Source of the DNA: SIG565 sp045613385
GTDB lineage: Bacteria > Bacillota > Clostridia > Oscillospirales > Acutalibacteraceae
Direction: 5' to 3'
Length of the DNA: 64,000 bases
NCBI GenBank assembly: GCA_045613385.1
Contig: JAZLAW010000020.1
Location: 62,001 to 126,000 of the forward strand
The notes beneath the pieces were generated by a model. That model saw nothing but the letters and a program-made list of their open reading frames with translations. It did not search any database and was not told the origin of the DNA. Below are positions 16,245 through 25,752 of this stretch, in pieces (position 1 is the first letter of the stretch; the number at the start of each line of letters is the position of its first letter). The position numbers and the translations under genes were made by a program.

Positions 16245-17356
16245 AAAAAGTCCTGATTTACGGCGTTAAAGTTGAGCCTATCGGCGGTGTGGAAAATGTT
16301 GTTTTATCATACACAAGACGGTTTGACAATGAAAACCTTATTGCCGATTACGTTATGTTTGGCAATAACTCCTGTTTTGAAAAAGAAATAAACGAACGTG
16401 GCGGAAAGGTTTTTTATCTGCCCAATCGTATAAAAAACAGGAAACAATATAAGGCAGAATTCGAGAGCATTTTAAAAACCGGAAACTATGATGCCGTTTG
16501 GGGTAATTATTCAGGTTTAACAAATATCGACCTGTTAAAATACGGAAAAAAATATAACGTCCCTGTCAGAATAGCGCACAGCCACGGTTGTGCGCTTGCC
16601 TGGAGTGGACGTCTTATGCGTTTTTTAGTACCTTTTTTTCATCATCTGAACAAAAGTAAAATTGGTAAATATGCCACTGATTTCTGGGGTTGCTCTAAAG
16701 AAGCGGCAGAATTTATGTTCCCAAAATCAGTACACAATAAAATTAAAGTTATTAATAATGCCATCGAATTATCGGTTTTCTATCAAGATAATGAAAACAG
16801 ACAAAAAATGCGAAAAGAACTTGGAATTGATAGTAATTTTGTTATAGGTCACATTGCCCGAATGAGCAGCGAAAAAAATCAATTCTTTATGCTGGATGTT
16901 TTTAAGGAATATTTAAAAACAGATAAAACGGCAAAGCTCCTTTTTGTTGGCGATGGAGAAATTATGGCAGATTTAAAAGCCAAAGCTGCACTTGACGGCA
17001 CCCAGAACAATATACTGTTTGTTGGTTTTAAGAAGAATGTTGCCGACTATCACAGAGCCGCGGATGTATTTTTGTTCCCTTCCATTGTTGAAGGACTTGG
17101 TCTCAGTCTTATTGAAGCACAGGCCTGCGGTGTACCATGTGTTGCGTCAAGCGCTGTGCCGAAATCGGCTGATATCAGTGGTTGCGTCGAATTTGTAGAC
17201 CTTGATGCGCCTATTTCAGTATGGTGTGAAGCCATAAAAAAGATGGGCTCTGTAAAACTTGAAAATACTACAGAATTTGTGGAACGGGCAAATTATGATA
17301 TTATAGAAGAAACTAAAAAAATGAACAACTTTTTTGTTTCAGGAGAAAAGAAATGA
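16241..17356 (+). CDS. GT4-family glycosyltransferase
   Basis: A 371-residue GT-B transferase. Seen: an N-terminal Rossmann strand ending in EPIGGVENVVLSYTR (the glycine loop), RIAHSHGCALAW in the middle, and the donor-binding C-terminal domain with GHIARMSSEKNQF, LLFVGDGE and FPSIVEGLGLSLIEAQACGVPCV, which contains the EX7E motif of retaining transferases. It overlaps its neighbours at both ends by ATGA, so it is tightly coupled within the polysaccharide operon. Sugar donor unknown. Confidence 0.92.
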   Translation: MKKVLIYGVKVEPIGGVENVVLSYTRRFDNENLIADYVMFGNNSCFEKEINERGGKVFYLPNRIKNRKQYKAEFESILKTGNYDAVWGNYSGLTNIDLLKYGKKYNVPVRIAHSHGCALAWSGRLMRFLVPFFHHLNKSKIGKYATDFWGCSKEAAEFMFPKSVHNKIKVINNAIELSVFYQDNENRQKMRKELGIDSNFVIGHIARMSSEKNQFFMLDVFKEYLKTDKTAKLLFVGDGEIMADLKAKAALDGTQNNILFVGFKKNVADYHRAADVFLFPSIVEGLGLSLIEAQACGVPCVASSAVPKSADISGCVEFVDLDAPISVWCEAIKKMGSVKLENTTEFVERANYDIIEETKKMNNFFVSGEKK

Positions 17357-18300
17357 ATCCATTAGTAAGCATTATAATTCCCGTATACAATTTAGCAAAA
17401 TATTTACCCAAATGTATTGACAGCGTTTTAGCTCAGACTTATAAAAATATAGAAATTATTCCCGTAGATGACGGTTCGACCGATAATGGTGCCGAAGTTT
17501 TAAAGGAATATGCAAATTCTGATAACCGCATAAAACCTGTTTTTAAAGAAAACGGCGGTGTCTCAAGCGCACGTAACTGCGGCATTGGAAATTCAAACGG
17601 TGAATACATATATTTCCTTGATGGTGATGACTGGATTGCGCCTAATACAATCGAAAAATTGATAACTGATAATACCGATTTTGATATTGTTCAGGCGGCT
17701 CATATTGAATCATACGAAGATGGCAGAGAGATTCTCCCTACCGATTTTAAAAACAGTGTTCTGTTAGAGAAAAAGGAAATTATAGGTGCATATTTTTTAA
17801 ATAGAATTCAAGAATCTTGTTGTAACAAACTTTTCAAAAAGTCAGCTATCGGTGATATCAGATTTGACAGTTCTCTTGCCGTAGCTGAAGACTCAAAATT
17901 CACCTATACGGTTCTTAAAAATGCAGACAAAGTAAAACTGATCGATGATATTACATACTACTATTTCAGCCGTGAAGATTCCTGTATGCATCAGAATCTT
18001 AACGACAAGCATTTTGACCCGTTAAAACTGCGCGATATGCAGTTGTCCGAAATCGGCGATGATGAAGAGCTATATAAAAAGTTCATATATATTGATTCTA
18101 AGCTTTGTTTCTACCTTATAAGAGAAATTTTACTTGATAACAGTAAAAAATATGCCGACAGGTTGCCCGGATTGCGCAACCGAGTTTTAAAATATAAATT
18201 CAAAATATTTGTGTCTGAATATTTCGGTTTGAGATTTAAAATTGGGGCTTTTCTTTTATGGATATATCCCACGCTATTTTATAAAATATACGGCAAATAA
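17353..18300 (+). CDS. GT2-family glycosyltransferase
   Basis: A 315-residue GT-A transferase: VSIIIPVYNLAKYLPKCIDSVLAQTY at the start, then VDDGSTDNGAEVL and RNCGIGNSNGEYIYFLDGDDW with the metal-binding DGDD. It resembles the first gene of the operon but is clearly diverged, so it should add a different sugar. A C-terminal hydrophobic patch may anchor it to the membrane. The start overlaps the preceding stop as ATGA. Confidence 0.92.
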   Translation: MNPLVSIIIPVYNLAKYLPKCIDSVLAQTYKNIEIIPVDDGSTDNGAEVLKEYANSDNRIKPVFKENGGVSSARNCGIGNSNGEYIYFLDGDDWIAPNTIEKLITDNTDFDIVQAAHIESYEDGREILPTDFKNSVLLEKKEIIGAYFLNRIQESCCNKLFKKSAIGDIRFDSSLAVAEDSKFTYTVLKNADKVKLIDDITYYYFSREDSCMHQNLNDKHFDPLKLRDMQLSEIGDDEELYKKFIYIDSKLCFYLIREILLDNSKKYADRLPGLRNRVLKYKFKIFVSEYFGLRFKIGAFLLWIYPTLFYKIYGK

Positions 18301-18314
18301 AGAAGGTTGTTATT

Positions 18315-19778
18315 TTGTCAGAAAAAAATTCTAATTTAAAGGGTAAGGCTTTCGGCGGATTTTTATGGTCCTTTGGCGAAAGAATCGGCGCTCAGCTTGT
18401 TTCTCTTATTGTATCTATTGTTTTAGCGCGTCTTCTGCTACCTGAAGACTATGCCGTAGTAGGAGTAGTTACCATTTTTTTTAATTTTGCCAACGTGCTT
18501 ATTGCAAGTGGTTTAAACACTGCGCTTATACAAAAAAAGCACAGCACCCCGGAAGACTATTCTACTATACTCATCACAAGCCTTATAATTGCAATCGTTA
18601 TATATGTTACCTTGTTTTTTACTGCACCGTTAATTGCCAGGGCCTATAAAATAGACCTTATAGTCCCCGTTATACGAATTATGGCTTTAACACTTATTGT
18701 AAATGCGGTTAAGTCAATTTTAACTGCGTTTATTGCCAATACACTGCAGTTTAAGAAAATGTTTATAGCTACCATTTCGGGAACTGTGGTTTCCGCTATT
18801 GTCGGTATTGGTATGGCGAGTATGGGCTTTGGCGTCTGGGCACTCGTAGCACAACAGATGATTAATGCCGTCGCAGGTACAATCACCCTGTTCTTCACAA
18901 CTAAATTCAGAGTACCTTTAAAATTTTCGAAAAAAAGTTTTAAAGAGCTGTTTGGCTATGGTTGGAAAATATTTTTAACTTCGGTTATCACGGTTGTTTA
19001 TGATGAAATCAATCCTTTAATTGTAGGTCTCAGATTCTCGGCAGTTGACCTTTCTTTTTACACAAAAGGTAAAAGTTTTCCGTCCCTGCTAAACACCACA
19101 ATAGAAAGCACACTCTCTACTGTTTTATTCCCTGTTATGTCTAAAGTGCAGGATGATTTTACATCTGTGCTCAGAATAACCCGCCGATACATACAGGTGG
19201 CTTCCTATATCATTTTCCCCTTAATGTGCGGTTTCTTTGCTGTATCAGAAAGCTTTGTAAGTCTTCTATTAACCGATAAATGGCTCCCTGCCGTTCCATA
19301 TATCCAGATTTTCTGTCTTTCTTATATGTTTAATATAATTTCTATCGGAAATTTACAGACCATTAAGGCTATTGGAAGAAGTGACGTCAGCCTTATACTT
19401 GAAATTATTAAAAAATGTTCATTCTTTATAATAATTTTCATCTTTATTCTGTTTAGTGACAATCCTGTATTGTTAGCAATTTCTTCTATTGTATGTACCA
19501 TAGTTGCTCTCTTCATTAATACCTTCCCGAACAGAAAACTTATCGGATACAAGTATCGTTATCAAATAATTGATATTTTACCTAATCTTATAATTGCACT
19601 GATAATGGGAGTCATTATAATGCTTATGAATAGCTTAAACTTAAACCCATTATTAAAACTCGTTTTACAGATTATTGCAGGTGTTGCAATATATGTCTTA
19701 TTGAGTATTCTTACTAAGAATAAAAACTTTACTTATCTTTACTCAACGCTTAAAGAATTTTTGAAAAAGGAAAGATAA
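18315..19778 (+). CDS. Wzx-type polysaccharide flippase
   Basis: A 487-residue membrane protein of the MATE/MVF superfamily with about 14 helices. The N-terminal LKGKAFGGFLWSFGERIGAQLVSLIVSIVLARLLLPEDYAVVGV pattern is typical of lipopolysaccharide biosynthesis exporters (WzxC-like). Such proteins flip undecaprenyl-linked repeat units across the membrane, the step between the transferases and the ligase/polymerase encoded nearby. The start is TTG at 18315 with AGAAGG upstream; no better ATG is available. Confidence 0.9.
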   Translation: MSEKNSNLKGKAFGGFLWSFGERIGAQLVSLIVSIVLARLLLPEDYAVVGVVTIFFNFANVLIASGLNTALIQKKHSTPEDYSTILITSLIIAIVIYVTLFFTAPLIARAYKIDLIVPVIRIMALTLIVNAVKSILTAFIANTLQFKKMFIATISGTVVSAIVGIGMASMGFGVWALVAQQMINAVAGTITLFFTTKFRVPLKFSKKSFKELFGYGWKIFLTSVITVVYDEINPLIVGLRFSAVDLSFYTKGKSFPSLLNTTIESTLSTVLFPVMSKVQDDFTSVLRITRRYIQVASYIIFPLMCGFFAVSESFVSLLLTDKWLPAVPYIQIFCLSYMFNIISIGNLQTIKAIGRSDVSLILEIIKKCSFFIIIFIFILFSDNPVLLAISSIVCTIVALFINTFPNRKLIGYKYRYQIIDILPNLIIALIMGVIIMLMNSLNLNPLLKLVLQIIAGVAIYVLLSILTKNKNFTYLYSTLKEFLKKER

Positions 19779-19780
19779 AA

Positions 19781-20905
19781 TTGAAAAACCTAATTAAAAA
19801 AATTTTATCACTATTACCGACACTTAACCTAATTGTTTTTGAAAGCGTACCCAATCTTTCAGATAACCCTAAACCTGTTTTCGATGAAATGATAAAACGC
19901 TCTCTAAATAAAAAATATAGGTTTGTCTGGATTGTATCGGGAAAATCTAAAGATTTGCCCATAATCAAAAATGTATATTATTGTGATAAAAATTCACGAT
20001 TTTTCAAGGTAAAACTTTTATTTTACCGCTTGTTTGCAAAGGCTATGATTTGCGGTAATGAATTTTTAGTAACCTTCAGAAAACGCCAGGTATCTTTTTA
20101 CATATCACACGGCACCGCTATAAAAAGTGTTAAGTCTTACTATACAATGCCGGAAAATATAAGTTATTTTTTGGTTGATGGCGACGGCACAAAAGAGATG
20201 ATGGCCTATGAATATAACACATCTTTTGACAAAACAATAGCTTTGGGTTACCCGAGAAATGACGTATTGGTAAATTCAAAAAAAGATATTTCTTTCCTTT
20301 TCCCTGAAAACAAAGGACAAAAAATAATAGTTTGGTATCCCACTTTCCGACAACACAAAAAAGCCAATATAAGTGTTACCCAAAACGCATTGCCTATAAT
20401 ACACGATGAAAAATCAGCTGAAGAGCTTAATGAAATTGCAAAGGCTAATAATGCACTTTTAGTTTTAAAGCCGCATTTTGCTCAGGATATAAGTAAATTC
20501 AAAGCTCAGTCACTAAGCAATATAAAGTTTATTGATGACAGTTTCTTCGCTAAAAATAATATTACTTCCTACGAATTTGTCGGAAACTGCGATGCGCTAA
20601 TCACCGATTACTCTTCGATTTATTATGATTTTCTTCTATCTGATAAACCTATAGGTCTTGTGTGGGAAGATTACGAAGAATATAAAAATTCGGTCAACTT
20701 CGCCGTTGATATGGATGTCCTTATGAAAGGCGGAGAGAAAATATATAATCTTGATGATTTCAGCAGATTTTTAAACAATATTGCAAACGGTATTGACACG
20801 CTTAAAAAAGAGCGTGATGAAATTTCCCTGTGGGCCAACTATTCGCGCGATGGAAAAAGCGCCGAACGTGTTGCCGATTTTATCATTAAAACTGCTAATC
20901 TTTAA
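19781..20905 (+). CDS. CDP-glycerol glycerophosphotransferase family protein
   Basis: A 374-residue TagB/TagF-type transferase, which moves glycerol-phosphate (or another polyol phosphate) from a CDP carrier to a glycan primer. Typical segments are YISHGTAIKS near residue 110, IVWYPTFRQHK, LVLKPHF and TDYSSIYYDFLLSDKPIG near residue 285, which in TagF line the CDP site. Its place in the operon suggests that the surface polymer carries polyol phosphate, as in teichoic acids or phosphorylated capsules. TTG start two bases after the flippase stop. Confidence 0.88.
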   Translation: MKNLIKKILSLLPTLNLIVFESVPNLSDNPKPVFDEMIKRSLNKKYRFVWIVSGKSKDLPIIKNVYYCDKNSRFFKVKLLFYRLFAKAMICGNEFLVTFRKRQVSFYISHGTAIKSVKSYYTMPENISYFLVDGDGTKEMMAYEYNTSFDKTIALGYPRNDVLVNSKKDISFLFPENKGQKIIVWYPTFRQHKKANISVTQNALPIIHDEKSAEELNEIAKANNALLVLKPHFAQDISKFKAQSLSNIKFIDDSFFAKNNITSYEFVGNCDALITDYSSIYYDFLLSDKPIGLVWEDYEEYKNSVNFAVDMDVLMKGGEKIYNLDDFSRFLNNIANGIDTLKKERDEISLWANYSRDGKSAERVADFIIKTANL

Positions 20906-20941
20906 ATATGATTATTAAACCTTGGTTTTGAGGTGATATTT

Positions 20942-21970
20942 TTGCTTATTATTCTTTTTTTGTACTTTATTACCGTTGTTTACCGAGCAAAGTATACTTC
21001 TAAATGTACAACCGATTACCTTTCAATAGAAAACACCACCGCTATAAAAGGTATCTTTATTCTGATGGTTTTCTTGAGCCACTTTAATTCGTACATAACC
21101 CTTTCCGGTCACGCTGATGAAATCTATATAAAATTCTTCAGATTTATTGGACAAGCAATGGTAGCACTGTTCCTTTTTTATTCGGGATATGGAATTATGG
21201 AATCCATTAAACGCAAAGGAAACTCATACATTTCTTCTATCCCTAAAAAGAGATTACTTCACACTCTCTTCAACTTTGACTGTGCTGTATTATTGTACCT
21301 TATTTTAGGGATAATTCTTGGTGACAAGCTAACAATAAAACACATATTACTTTCCCTAATCGGTTGGGATTCACTCGGTAATTCAAACTGGTATATATTT
21401 GTTATTTTAGTGTTATACTTACTGACGTTTATAGTATTTAAGTTATTTGCCAAGGCACCACACATAGTTTCGGTTATCGTTTTAGGGGTTGCGGTATGCG
21501 GTTTGATTTTAGTTACACATTACTATAAACTAAGACCGGTACACTGGTATGATACAATGGCTTGTTATGTTTTTGGTATGGCATATTCTTTGCATAAGGA
21601 AAAGGCCGAAGCAATATTATCTAAAAACATTTTTATCTATAGTTTCGCTTTCTTATTATCTTTATTCTCTTTTTACATTTTGAAAAACCGTGGTGTTTTA
21701 ATCGAAATTATAGTTAATTTGATTTTCTGTGCACTCGTTATTCTTACAACAATGATGGTTACATTTAAAAATCGTGCTTTGCTTTGGGCCGGTGACCATT
21801 TATTTGAAATCTACATTTTACAACGCTTACCTATGATTATTCTAAAACGCATTGGTTTGGCTGATTTTAATGTATATTTATACTTTGGTGCCTGTCTTAT
21901 TATAACGGTATTAATCAGTATTGCTTTCCGTTATATTACAACAAAACTATACAACCTGATTATTAGATAA
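20942..21970 (+). CDS. Acyltransferase 3 family membrane protein
   Basis: A 342-residue protein with ten or so membrane helices in the OafA/WecH (acyltransferase 3) pattern. IFILMVFLSHFNSY near the start and FFRFIGQAMVALFLFYSGYGIME are family signatures; the His in the first is the likely catalytic residue. Members acetylate sugars of surface polymers. TTG at 20942 was chosen because GAGGTGA lies 5-6 bases upstream; a GTG at 20933 is within that site. Last gene of the polysaccharide operon, before a terminator. Confidence 0.85.
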   Translation: MLIILFLYFITVVYRAKYTSKCTTDYLSIENTTAIKGIFILMVFLSHFNSYITLSGHADEIYIKFFRFIGQAMVALFLFYSGYGIMESIKRKGNSYISSIPKKRLLHTLFNFDCAVLLYLILGIILGDKLTIKHILLSLIGWDSLGNSNWYIFVILVLYLLTFIVFKLFAKAPHIVSVIVLGVAVCGLILVTHYYKLRPVHWYDTMACYVFGMAYSLHKEKAEAILSKNIFIYSFAFLLSLFSFYILKNRGVLIEIIVNLIFCALVILTTMMVTFKNRALLWAGDHLFEIYILQRLPMIILKRIGLADFNVYLYFGACLIITVLISIAFRYITTKLYNLIIR

Positions 21971-21971
21971 A

Positions 21972-22007
21972 AAAAGCGATGACTTTAAGTCATCGCTTTT
22001 TTTACTT
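21972..22007. terminator. Bidirectional terminator
   Basis: AAAAAAGCGATGAC pairs with GTCATCGCTTTTTT around TTTAA, between the convergent acyltransferase and antiporter genes; A and T runs on both sides allow use in either direction. Confidence 0.92.
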
Positions 22008-23291
22008 TGCTTTTTTTGCTTCGAGTTTTGTTTGTCTTCTATTAATTACTTCGTGTGATTTTGGTTTAATTTCACCTGCTGCAATTAAAGCTTCACGAGT
22101 AAGTAACGGACCTACAAGTTCATAAATCAATACTGCAAACAGCGTAATGTTTCTTATAAGGTTTCCTTGCTCTCCAAGTTGCATTGCCGTAGCACACATA
22201 CCGAGCGCAACACCAGCCTGTGGGAAAAGTGTTATACCCAAATACTTGCATATTTTATCATCACACTGAGTAACCTTTGCGCTGAATAAAGCACCAAAGT
22301 ATTTACCTAAGCATCTTGAAAGTATATATACAACACCTATAATTACTATAAAAATATTACCAAATACATCTAATTGTAATTCAGCACCGCTTATTACAAA
22401 GAACAACGCAAACAAAGGCGAAGTCCATTTATCTGCTGCACCCATAAGGTCGTGAGAAAGTTCGCAGATATTGCAGAATATTGTACCGAGCATCATACAG
22501 GTAAGTAATGATGAAAAATGAATATGAACAGCTCCGATTTGGAAATCAAGCATAGATAATGACGCAGTTAAGAACACCAAAGCTATGGTCATATTAAGGC
22601 GGTTTGTGTTTGAGTTAAACAGTTTTTCGAGATATGTTAAAACCACACCCATTATCGCGCCTAAAATAAGCGAACAAACAATTTCTATTAAGGGATTAAC
22701 AACTATTGATATTAAATCAATATCGCCGCTTACTATTGTTTTTGCGATACCGAAAGATACTGCAAAAACCACGAGACCTACTGCATCATCAAGCGCAACA
22801 ATCGGCAAAAGCAATTTTGTCAACGGGCCGTTTGCTTTATACTGGCGTACTACCATAAGCGTTGCCGCGGGTGCTGTTGCTGTAGCGATTGCACCTAAAG
22901 TTAAAACCTGTGGCAAAGTAATTATTTCGGGCATTATCAAATGTAAACCAAACAGACAAACATCAACAATTACTGTTGCTGCAATAGCCTGAAATATGCC
23001 TATTACAAGCGCTTGTTTACCTGTCTTTTTTAAATCTTCCAATCGGAACTCGTTACCAATAGAAAAAGCGATAAACCCGAGTGCTACTTCTGAAATAAGA
23101 GCCAGACTACTGACTGCGTTATGGGATGTAAAACCTAAACCGTTAATATGTAATGCACCTATACAATATGGACCAATCAGCACACCCGCAATCAAATATG
23201 CAGTAACTGATGGCAAACGGAAACGCTTAAAGATACGCGTCATTAAGAGCCCCGCCAAAAGCGCAACGGATACTGTAAGTAAAATTTCCAC
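22002..23291 (-). CDS. Cation:proton antiporter (CPA2 family)
   Basis: A 429-residue integral membrane protein with 12-13 helices. FRLPSVTAYLIAGVLIGP near residue 25, EVALGFIAFSIGNEF near residue 70, the TATAPAATLMVV helix and LDDAVGLVVFAVSFGIAKT near residue 170 are hallmarks of KefB/NapA-type exchangers; the Asp pair in LDD is the ion site. No KTN/TrkA regulatory domain follows, so it is of the short type. GTG start with GGGGGAG upstream. It is monocistronic and probably serves sodium or potassium and pH balance. Confidence 0.88.
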   Translation of the reverse strand: MEILLTVSVALLAGLLMTRIFKRFRLPSVTAYLIAGVLIGPYCIGALHINGLGFTSHNAVSSLALISEVALGFIAFSIGNEFRLEDLKKTGKQALVIGIFQAIAATVIVDVCLFGLHLIMPEIITLPQVLTLGAIATATAPAATLMVVRQYKANGPLTKLLLPIVALDDAVGLVVFAVSFGIAKTIVSGDIDLISIVVNPLIEIVCSLILGAIMGVVLTYLEKLFNSNTNRLNMTIALVFLTASLSMLDFQIGAVHIHFSSLLTCMMLGTIFCNICELSHDLMGAADKWTSPLFALFFVISGAELQLDVFGNIFIVIIGVVYILSRCLGKYFGALFSAKVTQCDDKICKYLGITLFPQAGVALGMCATAMQLGEQGNLIRNITLFAVLIYELVGPLLTREALIAAGEIKPKSHEVINRRQTKLEAKKAK

Positions 23292-23342
23292 AAAAACTCC
23301 CCCTGAGATTCTAAAAATCCAACGAAAGAAATTATATCACCG

Positions 23343-24224
23343 TTATAAACGAATGTCAATGGATAAATATTTATTCAAAAAATTGAGCACTCTTTTCTTA
23401 TCTTTAGACCATTCCGGCGCTATTAAATCACGTTTTGAGCCATCCCCGGTTATGCGATGAACAACTATATTTTTATCCAGCACGGTTATGCATTTTTTGA
23501 GTATCTCAGCATACTGTTCTAAACCGAGACATCTGAATTTTCCTTCGTTATATTCTTTTTCCAAGTCGGTATCGCGTAGAACGTGTAACAAATGAAATTT
23601 AACTCCATCTGTACCTGCATTTTGTGCCGCTATAGTTGTTTTTACCGCATCGGTTTCCGTCTCATTTGGCAGACCTATTATAATATGTGTTACCACATTT
23701 ACGTTGGCCGACTTCAATTTTTTAACTGCATCATAATAAACTTGATTTTTATATTCTCGCCTTATATACTCGGCCGTTTTTTCATTAGAAGTCTGAAAAC
23801 CAAGTTCTACAGTTACCGGTTTTATCAAATTAATTTCTTTTAATAATTCTATCGTTTCATCGGGTAAACAGTCCGGTCTTGTAGCGATAGATAACCCTAC
23901 TATATAATCCGGCGAAATTGCAGTTTTGTAAAGTTTTTCCAATTTGTCTATACTTCCATAGGTATTAGAAAATGACTGAAAATAAGCAATATATTTGCCA
24001 TTTTTCAGCTTCTGTTCTACTCTGTGTTTTGCTTTTTCGAGTTGTTTGAGTATATCATCCCCTGATACTGCAAATTCACCGCCACCGTATTTTGAGCAAA
24101 AAATACAACCGCCAACACCTTTCGTGCCATCGCGGTTAGGACAGGTAAATCCTGCATCGATTGAGAGTTTATAAACCTTACAGCCGAATTTTTCTTTATA
24201 ATATTGGTTAGCCGTTTTATACAT
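23343..24224 (-). CDS. TIGR01212-family radical SAM protein (YhcC-like)
   Basis: A 293-residue radical SAM enzyme. TCPNRDGTKGVGGCIFC near residues 28-44 supplies the three cysteines of the 4Fe-4S cluster in the spacing peculiar to the YhcC/TIGR01212 group. YFQSFSNTYG, IATRPDCLPDE and VELGFQTSNE are further family motifs on the barrel. The substrate of this group is not established to my knowledge, though sequence relation to Elp3-type proteins suggests a tRNA or small-molecule role. Standalone gene, ATG start. Confidence 0.9.
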   Translation of the reverse strand: MYKTANQYYKEKFGCKVYKLSIDAGFTCPNRDGTKGVGGCIFCSKYGGGEFAVSGDDILKQLEKAKHRVEQKLKNGKYIAYFQSFSNTYGSIDKLEKLYKTAISPDYIVGLSIATRPDCLPDETIELLKEINLIKPVTVELGFQTSNEKTAEYIRREYKNQVYYDAVKKLKSANVNVVTHIIIGLPNETETDAVKTTIAAQNAGTDGVKFHLLHVLRDTDLEKEYNEGKFRCLGLEQYAEILKKCITVLDKNIVVHRITGDGSKRDLIAPEWSKDKKRVLNFLNKYLSIDIRL

Positions 24225-24321
24225 AATATTGCTCTTTCCTGTCTAATGATTATATAATCTTATAATATTTTATAATACTATCCTTACCCTGTCAATTAAA
24301 TTGATATTTATAAAAAATAAC

Positions 24322-24347
24322 CCGAAAGTTTTGAACTTTCGGGTTGA
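24322..24347. terminator. Terminator after the glycosidase operon
   Basis: AACCCGAAAGTTTTGAACTTTCGGGTT forms an 11-bp GC-rich stem. On the minus strand a T-rich stretch (complement of AAAAAATAA) follows, so it ends the operon transcribed leftward from 27606. Confidence 0.85.
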
Positions 24348-24353
24348 CTTTAC

Positions 24354-25682
24354 TTATTTTACGAGAAGAGCCATTTTATTGGGTTTAATTACAAACTTAT
24401 TGGATTTAACGCCTGTAATTCTGTCGGTCCATTCTTCAGCCAATTCCAGTATGTAATCTTCATCGGAAAGGTTGGAAGCCGCCATATAAATCTTTTCATT
24501 AGTAAACGTACTTACCGCAATTTTTTCAGGAATCTGAGATTTTACAAGGTCTGTTTCCTTAATATCAATGTGGCAAATACTGCCTTCTGTAACCATTTCC
24601 TTGTAGAGCGCTAAATACTTATACCAAGACTCTATTGCCAACGGGTTATCAGGTGTTGCTGACCATTCTGAATAGCAATAAGGTCCATTTTTATGTGATT
24701 CATACCATTCTTTAATTTTACGTGTATGAATGGTACATGTTTCTTCTGCCCAGTCAATACCTTCAATTTCAAAATCAAGCAATGCACCTGTTCTCGGTCT
24801 GCCGTATTTAAGCATCGGGAACTGCAAGAAAGGAATAAAGTGGGTATACTGCTCATCAGGGTCGGTATCAGGAATGTGACGGCTATCTATAACCGGTACA
24901 ACATAAGGCTTGTGGTTACGGGTTTTATCAAACTCTGCATAGTTTTTGCAACCTTCGCCTACCCAAATATAGTCGTAAACCTTTTCGTCATAAGGTATAC
25001 CGTGAGGTCCCGAAATATGAATTTTATAAATACCGCCTCTTGCCTTAATCATATTATAAATACGATACATCATATCTTCGTTGTATACACGAGACAAATG
25101 TGTGCTGTCTTCGCCAAGGTCAGGTGTACCAAGGTCGTTATAAAGACCATCAAAACCATATGTATCGAGTAATGATTCAATTCTCGGCATAATATATGAA
25201 ATCCACTCAGGTGAACTTGCAGAGCAACGACCTAAATGATAATAAAGTTCTATAAGCGGATTACTGGGTTTGAAATCCTCTGTATAGTCAGGGTCGGTCA
25301 TTTCAAAGAAACCACTGCTAATATAAGCAAGAACCTTTAAGCCGTGAGCGTGAGCCGCCTTAACGAATTCTTTCATGCCGTCAGGATCAGGACAAGTAAA
25401 CTTATCGCCACCCACATAACGCATTATATCAGTCCATTCCATATGGATTTGGATGAAATCTGCCCCATTGTCGGCAATTTCTTTTAAAATCCTGTGGTCA
25501 TATTCAGTTGGTGCGAATTTAATATAAGAAGGATATTCGCCAAGTGTATAATAAACCTGACCGGGCATATAGTCCTTAACGCGATGTCTATAACGGAAGG
25601 ATTTATTACCGTTTTCAACTTCGGCAATATTTTGGGTTCTACGCTTTTGTTCTTCGAAGGTTAAACGCTTCATCTGCATCAT
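24354..25682 (-). CDS. TIM-barrel glycoside hydrolase-like protein
   Basis: A 442-residue cytoplasmic protein. The sequence shows a (beta/alpha)8 pattern: ADFIQIHMEWTDI, AHAHGLKVLAYISSGFF, YGFDGLYNDLGTPDLG and IYKIHISGPHGIPYD look like successive barrel strands, with the Asp of YNDLG near residue 185 a candidate nucleophile as in GH36/GH13-like barrels. A C-terminal beta domain follows. I could not assign a GH family. It shares a neighbourhood with a Gfo/Idh/MocA oxidoreductase and a sugar isomerase, which fits intracellular oligosaccharide use. It has its own promoter at 25719 as well as read-through from upstream. Confidence 0.6.
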   Translation of the reverse strand: MMQMKRLTFEEQKRRTQNIAEVENGNKSFRYRHRVKDYMPGQVYYTLGEYPSYIKFAPTEYDHRILKEIADNGADFIQIHMEWTDIMRYVGGDKFTCPDPDGMKEFVKAAHAHGLKVLAYISSGFFEMTDPDYTEDFKPSNPLIELYYHLGRCSASSPEWISYIMPRIESLLDTYGFDGLYNDLGTPDLGEDSTHLSRVYNEDMMYRIYNMIKARGGIYKIHISGPHGIPYDEKVYDYIWVGEGCKNYAEFDKTRNHKPYVVPVIDSRHIPDTDPDEQYTHFIPFLQFPMLKYGRPRTGALLDFEIEGIDWAEETCTIHTRKIKEWYESHKNGPYCYSEWSATPDNPLAIESWYKYLALYKEMVTEGSICHIDIKETDLVKSQIPEKIAVSTFTNEKIYMAASNLSDEDYILELAEEWTDRITGVKSNKFVIKPNKMALLVK

Positions 25683-25718
25683 AATAAAAATCCCCTTTTG
25701 CTTTTTAAATATAAGTTA

Positions 25719-25747
25719 ATTATACCATTGTTAAGCGGGAAAATCAA
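25719..25747 (-). promoter_or_regulatory. Sigma-A promoter of the glycosidase-like gene
   Basis: On the minus strand TTGATT (25747-25742), 17-base spacer, TATAAT (25724-25719), about 30 bases before the ATG at 25682. Confidence 0.75.
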
Positions 25748-25752
25748 GTTAT

